From: an uncultured Oscillospiraceae bacterium
GTDB taxonomy: Bacteria; Bacillota; Clostridia; Oscillospirales; Ruminococcaceae
Direction: 5' to 3'
DNA length: 6,300 bases
Assembly (NCBI GenBank): GCA_900556525.1
Contig: USOZ01000109.1
Coordinates: forward strand, 1 to 6,300
Shown piece after piece: positions 1-5,674 of this stretch (its first letter is position 1; each line of letters opens with the position of its first letter). The position numbers were made by a program, and so were the translations under genes. The notes beneath the pieces are model-generated. The model did no database searches. It saw nothing but the letters and a program-made list of their open reading frames with translations, and was not told where the DNA came from.

Positions 1-274
1 GGCCGAGATGCGCAGCAAGTGCCGCAGGCTGCAATCCCGGGTTGGGCTGGACATGGTGGTCATTGACTATTTGCAGCTTATGCAGACCTCTGGCAAGTAC
101 GATAACCGCGTATTGGAAATATCCGAGACTACGCGGAAGCTGAAGATACTCGCCCGGGAGCTGAACGTTCCAATAATTCTCCTGAGTCAGCTTTCCCGCG
201 GCCCTGAACAGCGCACAGATCACCGGCCAGTAATGGCGGATCTTCGCGAGCTGTACAAGCACGGGCATAAATAG
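1..274 (+). pseudogene. dnaB: DnaB-type replicative helicase, fragment (5' end outside window, 3' end lost)
   Basis: The reading frame is already open at the left edge (codons from position 2), so the visible ATG at 8 is internal. The translation carries the second half of a DnaB RecA-like ATPase domain: VVIDYLQLM (Walker B/H2), then [14 protein letters not shown], then [16 protein letters not shown] and DLRE (motif H3 and the DNA-binding loop region). A normal DnaB continues DLRESGSIEQDAD with the H4 motif and arginine finger. Here DLRE is followed by seven unrelated residues (LYKHGHK) and TAG, so similarity breaks near position 249. DnaB is a hexameric 5'-3' helicase that unwinds DNA at the replication fork; a protein ending here would lack part of the ATPase site and should be inactive. 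This stretch is visibly more GC-rich than the rest of the window, which suggests a different origin. It could be chromosomal dnaB or a phage/plasmid copy. The fragment call is firm; the ancestry is not. Confidence 0.85.
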
Positions 275-356
275 AGCTTTGCTTCTGCCTCTGCTTTTTC
301 TTTCTCTTTTTCGGGAAAAGAGAACAGAAAAAGCAGCAAAAAGAAAGAGAAAAGCT
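275..356. repeat. Imperfect palindrome with pyrimidine/purine strand asymmetry
   Basis: Arms CTGCTTTTTCT (291-301) and AGAAAAAGCAG (326-336) pair perfectly over 11 bp. After a small internal loop (TT against AAC), CTCTTTT (304-310) pairs with AAAAGAG (316-322) around a TCGGG loop. The outer words AGCTTT (275-280) and AAAGCT (351-356) are also complementary. The left half is almost all pyrimidine and the right half almost all purine. It lies between the broken dnaB frame and the IS. No U-tract follows the stem on either strand, so it is not a convincing intrinsic terminator. The bases from 357 to 389 hold nothing I recognise. Confidence 0.6.
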
Positions 357-389
357 TACAAAAATCAAAACAATAAAGGAACGGTTCTT

Positions 390-414
390 TGATATGCACC
401 CCGAAAGTTAGACA
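390..414 (+). repeat. Left terminal inverted repeat of the IS (IRL)
   Basis: It starts TGATATGCACCCCG and pairs with the right end at 20 of 25 positions. A narrower reading starting at TGCACCCC (395) is possible, but the matching TGA at both outer ends and the spaced TG pattern favour 390. It overlaps the RBS-hiding hairpin at 392-431. Confidence 0.8.
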
Positions 415-431
415 CTTTCGGAGGTGCATAT
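392..431 (+). promoter_or_regulatory. Hairpin at the IS left end that buries the orfA ribosome binding site
   Basis: ATATGCACCCCGAAAGT (392-408) pairs over 17 bp with 414-431, leaving only A422 bulged and TAGAC (409-413) as the loop. The orfA Shine-Dalgarno GGAGG (420-424) lies inside the right arm, 12 nt before the ATG at 437. A transcript entering from outside the element would contain the whole stem and hide the site. A transcript starting inside the left arm would not. IS10 and IS50 are known to shield transposase translation from read-through mRNA in this way; for this element it is inferred from the fold. Confidence 0.65.
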
Positions 432-436
432 TTTTA

Positions 437-823
437 ATGAGCAAAAAGGGACAAAAATACAAAAGATACTCGGCAGAATTCAAAACAGCAGTTATACTGG
501 ACATGCGAGAACATCAAATGGGCTATAGGGAAACAGCCAGGAAGTACGAGCTGGTCAGGCATTCGGAATCATCGGCAGCAGCAATGGTACAGAGGTGGGA
601 ACGCATATATCTGGAAGAAGGAGCTGAAGGTCTGATGAAGGAGAGACGCGGCAGAACAAAAACATCTGATGGCGTAATGAAAGGTAGGCCACCCAAACCG
701 AAGAAAGGTATAGAGGAAGATCTGATTGCAGAGAACCAAAGACTGCGCATGGAGATAGAATACCTAAAAAAACTAAGTGCCTTAGTTCTTGCGGAAGAGC
801 GAGAGAACGGCAAAAAGCGATAA
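437..823 (+). CDS. IS3-family transposase OrfA (helix-turn-helix DNA-binding subunit)
   Basis: This is a 128-residue protein, ordinary for an IS150-type OrfA. The start at ATG 437 is chosen because GGAGG lies at 420-424; the frame is open a little further upstream, but only into the terminal repeat. Residues about 8-60 (from RYSAEFKTAVI through YRETARKYEL to WERIYLEEGAEGL) resemble the HTH region that binds the IS ends. A basic linker follows (RPPKPKK). The C-terminus is a short leucine-zipper-like coiled coil (LIAENQRLRMEIEYLKKL) used for multimerisation. OrfA alone usually acts as a regulator or helper. The OrfAB fusion made by -1 frameshifting is the transposase, and the slip window lies in the zipper region of this gene. 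Family assignment is firm; the mode of regulation is inferred. Confidence 0.88.
   Translation: MSKKGQKYKRYSAEFKTAVILDMREHQMGYRETARKYELVRHSESSAAAMVQRWERIYLEEGAEGLMKERRGRTKTSDGVMKGRPPKPKKGIEEDLIAENQRLRMEIEYLKKLSALVLAEERENGKKR
751..787 (+). promoter_or_regulatory. Candidate programmed -1 frameshift signal in orfA
   Basis: A run of seven A (766-772) is read in the orfA frame as CTA AAA AAA, giving a perfect A-AAA-AAA slippery heptamer. A Shine-Dalgarno-like GGAGA (751-755) lies about 11 nt upstream of it. AACTAAG (771-777) can pair with CTTAGTT (781-787) immediately after it. The orfB frame is open from about 670, so slipping here would give a fusion of about 408 residues. A second, poorer site (C AAA AAG, 811-817) just before the orfA stop would give a fusion of the same length. 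Confidence 0.55.
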
Positions 824-1662
824 TCGTCTCTGAATTAAGGCAAAAATATCCGCTGAAAGACCTGCTGCAGCTGTCAGGGCTGGCCCGGAGCACATACTAT
901 TACTACCTCAAATACCCAGAAACAGATAGGTATGTAAAAGAGAAAGCGGAAATACAGGAGATATACAACAGCAATAAGGGAAGATACGGATACCGTAGAA
1001 TTCTGATGGTTATGAGAAGCAAAGGCTACACCCTTAACCACAAGACAGTGCTAAAACTGATGAGAATTCTTGATTTGAAAGGCAAACAGCGTAAGAATGA
1101 AACATACCATTCATACAAAGGCGAAGTCGGGAAGATCGCAGATAATATTTTGAAAAGGGATTTCCATGCCTCAAAGCCTTTTGAAAAATTGACGACTGAT
1201 GTAACACAGTTTAAAGTCTGCGATGAGAAAGTGTATTTGTCTCCTGTGATGGATCTGTACAACAGAGAGATAGTTTCCTACTCCATCTCAAAAAGTCCAA
1301 ACCTATGGCAGATTAGAGATATGCTTGATGGCCTTTTCGCTAAGCTCCCGGCTGACGCTTCGCCGGTGTTTCATTCGGACCAGGGTTGGCAATACCAACA
1401 TGCAGAATACCAGCGTCTCCTTGCCGAGCACAATATTACACAGAGTATGTCCAGAAAAGGAAATTGCATGGATAACGGAGCTATGGAAAACTTCTTTGGC
1501 AGACTAAAGGTTGAGATGTTCTACGGAGAAAAGTTTGAAAATGTTAACGTTTTCATTGATGAACTAAAGCGATATATCGATTATTACAATTACGAAAGGA
1601 TCTCAATGAAACTGAAAGGAATGAGCCCGGTACAATACCGAACTCATTCCGTAACAACTTAA
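811..1662 (+). CDS. IS3-family transposase OrfB (DDE integrase), expressed by -1 frameshift
   Basis: OrfB carries the catalytic core that cuts and joins the IS ends. The frame is -1 relative to orfA and has no stop from about 670 to 1660. OrfB-like sequence starts near 817 (AIIVSELRQKYPLKDL, then LARSTYYYYL and KGRYGYRRI, the usual N-terminal HTH_21 region). The ATG at 1006 is therefore internal. The rve core shows the triad: D in TTDVTQF, D in HSDQGWQY and E in AMENFFGRLK, with exactly 35 residues between the second D and the E. The family C-terminus YNYERISMKLKGMSPVQY is present, so the protein looks full length. No proper start codon with an RBS was found at its beginning, which supports synthesis as OrfAB. 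It runs convergently toward the hsdM operon. Confidence 0.88.
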   Translation, partial: QKAIIVSELRQKYPLKDLLQLSGLARSTYYYYLKYPETDRYVKEKAEIQEIYNSNKGRYGYRRILMVMRSKGYTLNHKTVLKLMRILDLKGKQRKNETYHSYKGEVGKIADNILKRDFHASKPFEKLTTDVTQFKVCDEKVYLSPVMDLYNREIVSYSISKSPNLWQIRDMLDGLFAKLPADASPVFHSDQGWQYQHAEYQRLLAEHNITQSMSRKGNCMDNGAMENFFGRLKVEMFYGEKFENVNVFIDELKRYIDYYNYERISMKLKGMSPVQYRTHSVTT

Positions 1663-1672
1663 TATTCTTTTT

Positions 1673-1697
1673 TGTCTAATCTTCGGGGTTCACTTCA
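1673..1697 (-). repeat. Right terminal inverted repeat of the IS (IRR)
   Basis: Read on the - strand it starts TGAAGTGAACCCCG and continues AAGATTAGACA, matching IRL. Its first three bases, TGA at 1695-1697, are also the in-frame stop codon of the flanking hsdM frame. Confidence 0.8.
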
Positions 1698-3599
1698 GTA
1701 CTTCTGTCTAATTTCTTTTTCTGCCCTTGTTTTTGCACCTAAGTACTGAAGCTCTTCTTCTTCGGTAAAACGCTTGAAGAAAACAAGGCTGGGTTTTACT
1801 GTGGCACCGGCAGCGATAAATACATCTTGGGGGATTGAACAAATCAAAATGATTTTAGCCTTACCTTCAAAATACTCACGAATTTTCTGAAGGTTTGATG
1901 TGTTAAGCACACCTTCAGGCAAAACCATACCCATACGGCCACCTTTTTTAAGCAGTCTCAGACAACGTTCCATAAAGAGAACTTCGGTAAGACCGGACAT
2001 GGAACCTACGTCGTACAATGAAAGCAAGGACTTACCAATGTTGTCATTTACCTGCTTAAGTGCTTTTTCATAAGCTTCGCCGTATTTTTCTTTATATTTT
2101 GCGATTAAAGCTTCATCGGTAAATTTATCTGCTTCGGTAATTTTTTGGGATTTATCAATTCTCGCACCAAAAGGAGGATTGGTTAATATAACGTCGAAAC
2201 GCTCTTCAAAAATACCGTTAACATTCAGCAAGCCATCGTGATGATGAACGCCACCGTGTCCATCGCCGTGCATAATCATATTCATTTTTGATGTTCTTGC
2301 CATACGAGGGTTAGCATCTGTCCCGTAAATGCAATTTCGTGACAGATTATACATACGACTACCTTCTACTTGGGTATCAAGTTCTTTGTTAAGTGTGGAT
2401 TGCATAGCTTCGATGCGTTCGTTGATAACTACCTGTTCTTTTTCGGACAGTGAATCGTAGTTCTCTCCTTCAATAACGGAACGCAATTCGGATTTAGCTT
2501 TCTTTACGTCTTCCTCGATTTTTTCACGCATATATTCGAATGCTTTGATTAAGAAGCCGCCACTACCGCAAGTAGGATCGCATACAGTTTCATTCTCTTT
2601 GGGATCCAGAATGTGTGTCATAAAATCAACTATAGTACGAGGCGTAAAGTACTGACCTAATTCGCCACGGAAAGTAGTACCCAAGAACTGTTCAAAGGCT
2701 ATACCCTTAACATCATCCTGTGTGTCGGAAAGGTTATAGGTTTCAAGTTTTTCGAGAATTTGCTCAAAACTGTTTTGCCTAATTTTGATGATTTCGTTTT
2801 CCTCAAAAAGTTGGTCATCCTTAAACTCTTCCTTGGTGTTGTAAAACAAGAATTGCATATAAGGAAGGTTTTTGGGAGTTCCTTTCAGGCTTGGACGAAT
2901 CTCTTTTTCGAACCATTTTTCTTTTTCTACAAACTCATTTTTCGTAAAAACTTTTGCACCACGCTGCTCACGCTCGTATTTGATTTTCATAAAGAGAATT
3001 TTGCTGATTTCATCAAATGCAGCTTCGGGAGAAAGCTTATCATTATTACGAATAATGTTATGGCAAGTGCGAAGAATCTTTGTAAAATCATCTCTCGTAA
3101 ATGTTTTAGTTTTGGAAAGAATATCTTTTACTTTTTTATCATTCAGTGCTTCTTCAGCGGTAGGAATAGCAACAACCTCTACTAACTCCTTGGGAAGATA
3201 ATCTTTGTCAACGTTAAAGTATTTTGTTTCTTTTTCGTTAGTGGTTACAAAGAAACTTGCACCAGCCCAAGAAGTATAATTGTATCCCTGATAATAATCT
3301 TCTTCACGAATACGAACATTTTCCGCTTTACATTCAACAACAATAAAAGCGGCTTTGCTTTCGATTTTATCCTGTTTTGATTTCCAAATAACAATATCTG
3401 CACGTGCTTTGCCTTGACCACGTTGAGAGTTATTGACCTTAATTTCTTGTTCCATTTGGTCAAGAGAATATCCATAGTCCTCTACAAGGATTTTTATGTA
3501 TTCTTGGCGTACTTTCTCTTCGGGAGTTTCAATATGCCAAGAATCAGCTAACGGGCAAAAGATTTTTCCGTTTTCTCTTTTAATCTTTAATGTGCTCAT
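1695..3599 (-). CDS. hsdM: Type I restriction-modification methyltransferase HsdM with N-terminal HsdR_N-like nuclease domain; 3' end truncated by the IS
   Basis: This is an N6-adenine DNA methyltransferase subunit, 634 residues as it stands. Residues about 25-130 resemble the HsdR_N type of PD-(D/E)XK fold: D68 (ARADIVIW), E89-C-K91 (IVVECKAE) and a QGYNY box at 104-108. An HsdM_N-like helical part follows (FDEISKILFMKIKYE, 195-209). The Rossmann methyltransferase carries GQYFTPRTIVDFM (315-327), motif I DPTCGSGGFL (341-350) and motif IV NPPF (474-477), so the AdoMet and target-adenine sites are intact. The start is supported by GGAGG (3607-3611) and by the ATGA overlap with the small ORF upstream. 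The last sense codon touches the IS, whose terminal TGA is the stop. From memory, related proteins continue well past the equivalent of KY634 with a charged helical tail, so the C-terminus is probably missing. No hsdS follows. Without a specificity subunit it is unlikely to methylate specifically. Confidence 0.85.
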   Translation of the reverse strand: MSTLKIKRENGKIFCPLADSWHIETPEEKVRQEYIKILVEDYGYSLDQMEQEIKVNNSQRGQGKARADIVIWKSKQDKIESKAAFIVVECKAENVRIREEDYYQGYNYTSWAGASFFVTTNEKETKYFNVDKDYLPKELVEVVAIPTAEEALNDKKVKDILSKTKTFTRDDFTKILRTCHNIIRNNDKLSPEAAFDEISKILFMKIKYEREQRGAKVFTKNEFVEKEKWFEKEIRPSLKGTPKNLPYMQFLFYNTKEEFKDDQLFEENEIIKIRQNSFEQILEKLETYNLSDTQDDVKGIAFEQFLGTTFRGELGQYFTPRTIVDFMTHILDPKENETVCDPTCGSGGFLIKAFEYMREKIEEDVKKAKSELRSVIEGENYDSLSEKEQVVINERIEAMQSTLNKELDTQVEGSRMYNLSRNCIYGTDANPRMARTSKMNMIMHGDGHGGVHHHDGLLNVNGIFEERFDVILTNPPFGARIDKSQKITEADKFTDEALIAKYKEKYGEAYEKALKQVNDNIGKSLLSLYDVGSMSGLTEVLFMERCLRLLKKGGRMGMVLPEGVLNTSNLQKIREYFEGKAKIILICSIPQDVFIAAGATVKPSLVFFKRFTEEEELQYLGAKTRAEKEIRQKY

Positions 3600-3715
3600 A
3601 ATAAAGCCTCCGTTTTTTGTTGTCCCTCAAGCATCAACAAATTTCGCATAAAAGATGCCATGAATATGGGCTTGAGGAAAGGATATATGCGGGATAATAA
3701 GATTAAATCGCTCAT
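3596..3715 (-). CDS. Small ORF of 39 residues linking fic and hsdM
   Basis: ATG at 3713-3715 lies 3 nt after the stop of the winged-helix Fic gene, and its TGA overlaps the hsdM ATG in an ATGA arrangement. The predicted peptide starts MSDLILLSRIYPFLKPIF and ends QQKTEALL. It is hydrophobic and basic in its first 28 residues and polar at the end. The hsdM Shine-Dalgarno (3607-3611) lies within its last codons, so translating it could couple Fic and HsdM synthesis. Its own ribosome binding site is weak (AGGA about 3 nt before the ATG, or GGGAAG further up). I do not recognise a family. It may be a real small protein, a coupling leader, or a chance frame in a 119-nt gap; the tight spacing at both ends argues mildly for a real one. 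Confidence 0.4.
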   Translation of the reverse strand: MSDLILLSRIYPFLKPIFMASFMRNLLMLEGQQKTEALL

Positions 3716-3718
3716 GTC

Positions 3719-4801
3719 CTAAGCCAAAACTTCCCATTTGCCGTAGCGTTTGCCGTCAACTCTACGGAGATATTGCTTCTCTTTCAGAGAGTCTATAATG
3801 CGCTTTATGCTTCTGACGGACTTTCCTGTTTGTTCTGCAAGCTCGGCCTGCTTAACAGACGGGTTCTTTTTTATTAAATCTAACACGGCAAGTTCTTCTA
3901 AAGTGCATTTCAAAGTGTCAATTTGGCACTTTGGCGTTTCGCTTTTGGCACTTTGGGAAATGTTTTCATCCACAAAATCAACATGCATATAGCGGTTCTT
4001 CAGGTCATGATTTGTACCGAGCAGAAGGTTTGAGAAAAACAATTCCAAAAATTTTGTGGTGGAATGAATACCTTTTTGCAAATCGTTATAGTTTGCTCGA
4101 ACCAGTGCGTTGCGGAAATACCAAGAGTTTTCACGGAACGCATCGTTATTGACGCGGAATCCAAAGGTTTTCATATATTTAATCATAAATACAGCGGTGG
4201 CGCGGGTGTTTCCCTCGCCGAAGGGGTGAATCTGCCAAATATCCGATGCAAACTTTGCAAGGTGCTTTACCGCTGCTTCAACCGACAGGCCCTCATAAGA
4301 AAATTGCTTTTCGGTGGCAAAATCATAGTCCAAAGTTTCTTTAATACTGTTCCAATCCGCATAAATTACGGTATCGCCGTTCAGTACCCACTCTTTCTTT
4401 GTGATGTTATACTGCCTGACCTGACCGGCGTGGTCGAATACGCCCTCAAACAATCTGCGGTGAATGGTAATCCACTCGGCAGGGGAGAACTGAAACGCTT
4501 TTTCGCCTAATAACTTTGCAATTCTTGCCGAAACAATGTCCGCCTCTTTGGTTTCGTTTTCCGTCTCGGTGCGGACAGAGCGCTGCTCATAATAACTGTG
4601 AATCCGCTTCTGCGCTTCATCAATGGTGATTTTGCCCTCAATGTGCTCCTTTGCGGTATCCAGCAAATATTCGGATGTGTTAAGTCCGTCAACTGCCTGC
4701 AAGCCGATGGCAGTCTGCCACGCTTCGCTTTTTTCGGCTCTGTCGGGTTCGCCTTGCTTTATATATTCTTCAAGTTCAAATTGCCAATTTTTATCCGGCA
4801 T
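3719..4801 (-). CDS. Fic family protein with VbhA-like N-terminus and C-terminal winged helix
   Basis: This 360-residue Fic-fold enzyme is probably a nucleotidyl or phosphoryl transferase acting on a cytosolic protein. Residues about 28-68 (AVDGL, then HIEGKITIDEAQKRI) look like the small VbhA-type antitoxin helices, although the (S/T)xxxE(G/N) inhibitory motif is degenerate (LQAVDG, 34-39). A Fic core follows, with a flap around 130-155 and the active loop HPFGEGNTR at 192-200, catalytic H192. The second arginine of HxFx(D/E)GNxRxxR is alanine (A203) and the usual G/K is T199, so nucleotide binding may differ from textbook AMPylators. Residues about 298-360 form a winged HTH (LAEQTGKSVRSIKRIIDSLKEKQYL, then RYGKWEVL), which may bind DNA and autoregulate. 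The start is supported by TGAGGTG (4807-4813), which overlaps the TGA of the upstream fic gene. Target and donor nucleotide are unknown. Confidence 0.88.
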   Translation of the reverse strand: MPDKNWQFELEEYIKQGEPDRAEKSEAWQTAIGLQAVDGLNTSEYLLDTAKEHIEGKITIDEAQKRIHSYYEQRSVRTETENETKEADIVSARIAKLLGEKAFQFSPAEWITIHRRLFEGVFDHAGQVRQYNITKKEWVLNGDTVIYADWNSIKETLDYDFATEKQFSYEGLSVEAAVKHLAKFASDIWQIHPFGEGNTRATAVFMIKYMKTFGFRVNNDAFRENSWYFRNALVRANYNDLQKGIHSTTKFLELFFSNLLLGTNHDLKNRYMHVDFVDENISQSAKSETPKCQIDTLKCTLEELAVLDLIKKNPSVKQAELAEQTGKSVRSIKRIIDSLKEKQYLRRVDGKRYGKWEVLA

Positions 4802-4810
4802 ATTTGCACC

Positions 4811-5425
4811 TCATTCCTTGCTCAAATCTTCCGTCTTGAAGGTCGTGTAACCCTCGTAATAATAACTGTGGTCGATGCCCTTCATATAGACCTCACGGCT
4901 ATTTATTTTGTCTGTAAGCGCCGCTTTCAGCAGCACCTTGATTTCCACATCCTTGATGGGGCTGCGCTCCATTGCAAGAAGATAATCCTCTTTATCGACC
5001 TTGCTCCAATCAACGACTTTGTGAAGTTCGGTTTTGAAAATGAGGTCAAGCCAAATGCGGGTGCTACGCCCGTTTCCTTCTCGGAAAGGGTGGGCAATAT
5101 TCATTTCCACATACTTCTCGACGATTTCATCAAAAGTGGATTGCGGCATTTTATCAATGTTGGCAAGAGCTGCTTCAAGATACATCAGCGGCGCAAAACG
5201 GAAGTTGCCTGTGGAAATGTTTACGGTTCTGAGTTCTCCGGCAAAATCGTAAATTTCATCGAAAAGATACTTATGAATTGCTTTGAGGGCAGAGAATTTT
5301 CCCGATTCTAATTTATCAAGCATGCCGTTTTCAAAAAGTTCAAGCGCTTTTTTCTTGCTGATGCGTTCTTCCGCGCGAGCAAGGTCTGCAGAGCTTGTCA
5401 GCCCCAATTTATTTTCAAGTGCCAT
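4811..5425 (-). CDS. fic: Class III-type Fic protein (autoinhibited protein adenylyltransferase)
   Basis: This is a 204-residue protein from ATG 5423-5425, chosen because GGAGG (5432-5436) sits 6 nt before it; an in-frame start 11 codons earlier lacks such a site. The Fic loop HPFREGNGRSTR (112-123) matches HxFx(D/E)GN(G/K)RxxR completely, with catalytic H112 and both arginines. A flap precedes it (NISTGNFRFAP). The C-terminus carries SYYYEGY (187-193), which fits the (S/T)xxxE(G/N) inhibitory motif and is the placement that defines class III Fic proteins such as Neisseria NmFic. NmFic AMPylates gyrase and topoisomerase IV, is held inactive by this helix and by tetramerisation, and is released by self-AMPylation on tyrosines of this segment. 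A similar role here is inferred. The gene lies 16 nt after the HTH gene and 9 nt before the second fic, so the two are probably co-translated. Confidence 0.9.
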   Translation of the reverse strand: MALENKLGLTSSADLARAEERISKKKALELFENGMLDKLESGKFSALKAIHKYLFDEIYDFAGELRTVNISTGNFRFAPLMYLEAALANIDKMPQSTFDEIVEKYVEMNIAHPFREGNGRSTRIWLDLIFKTELHKVVDWSKVDKEDYLLAMERSPIKDVEIKVLLKAALTDKINSREVYMKGIDHSYYYEGYTTFKTEDLSKE

Positions 5426-5441
5426 ATCGCACCTCCAAATA

Positions 5442-5630
5442 TTACTTATCCGCAGCAACGCCGGATTTCATCCATGCGTCCACTTCGCTGATTTTGAATT
5501 TCCACAGCCTGCCGATTTTAGCGGCGGGCATTTCTCTGCGCTCGATCCAGTCAAGAACGGTGTCACGGCTGACGCCCAAATATTCCATAATTTCTTTCAT
5601 CGAATACCAGCGCTCAAGGTTGTTATCCAT
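5442..5630 (-). CDS. Small excisionase/MerR-like helix-turn-helix DNA-binding protein
   Basis: This 62-residue protein starts at ATG 5628-5630, supported by GGAGGG (5638-5643) 7 nt upstream. A GTG seven codons earlier has no better site and would place that GGAGGG inside the gene. The whole protein is one HTH_17-type domain: YSMKEIMEYLGVSRDTVLDWI, then RREMPAAKIGRLWKFKISEVDAWM, with the wing-like GRLWKF and the terminal DAWM helix typical of excisionase-family proteins. No integrase lies nearby, and it is the first gene behind the operon promoter, so a transcriptional regulator of the fic-hsdM operon is likelier than a recombination directionality factor. A direct-repeat pair just upstream of the -35 box is a candidate binding site. 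Family is clear; role is inferred. Confidence 0.85.
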   Translation of the reverse strand: MDNNLERWYSMKEIMEYLGVSRDTVLDWIERREMPAAKIGRLWKFKISEVDAWMKSGVAADK

Positions 5631-5674
5631 AGTGAAACCCTCCGTTTTCACGAAAATACAATACTACAAAATAT

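Larger units (their letters stand above)
390..1697 (+). mobile_element. IS3-family insertion sequence, IS150-type, apparently intact (about 1308 bp)
   Basis: The boundaries come from the terminal inverted repeats. The left end begins TGATATGCACCCCG at 390 and the right end, read on the - strand, begins TGAAGTGAACCCCG at 1697. Aligned over 25 bp, the two ends match at 20 positions and share CCCCGAA and TTAGACA blocks. The TGnnnTGnACCC-type end is, from memory, the pattern of IS150-like elements. Inside are orfA and, in the -1 frame, orfB with a DDE integrase core, the standard IS3-family layout, and both frames look undamaged. The bases next to the ends (TCTT at 386-389 and GTAC at 1698-1701) do not form the 3-4 bp target duplication expected of this family. 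The element is therefore probably at a deletion or recombination junction. On its left is a broken dnaB and on its right a truncated hsdM. Confidence 0.9.

Noticed and set aside
238..274. Intein or alternative C-terminus at the dnaB break after DLRE
   Set aside because: A DnaB intein site is known near this motif, but the sequence lacks the starting Cys and any intein block, and it stops after seven residues.
291..336. Hairpin as a rho-independent terminator for the dnaB fragment
   Set aside because: The stem is AT-rich and no T-run follows it on either strand.
1006..1662. orfB as an independent gene starting at ATG 1006
   Set aside because: OrfB-like sequence (SELRQKYPL, STYYYYL, GRYGYRRI) continues upstream in the same open frame to about 817, so this ATG is internal.
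395..1692. Narrower IS borders at TGCACCCC and GGGGTTCA
   Set aside because: Extending both ends by 5 bp keeps the repeat (matching outer TGA) and fits the TGnnnTGnACCC pattern of IS150-type ends. Neither choice yields a target duplication.
1705..1714. TGTCTAATTT beside the IS, resembling the IRR word TGTCTAATCT
   Set aside because: Only 8 bp are identical (9 of 10 match), and it lies inside the hsdM coding sequence (EIRQK codons). It is probably chance, though a target preference cannot be excluded.
2760..3201. Long + strand open frames opposite hsdM
   Set aside because: They are shadows of the - strand methyltransferase, with low-complexity Phe/Ser-rich translations and no RBS.
5426..5458. 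Eleven-codon N-terminal extension of the class III Fic protein
   Set aside because: The upstream start has no Shine-Dalgarno and overlaps the HTH gene's 3' end, while the ATG at 5423-5425 has GGAGG at good spacing.
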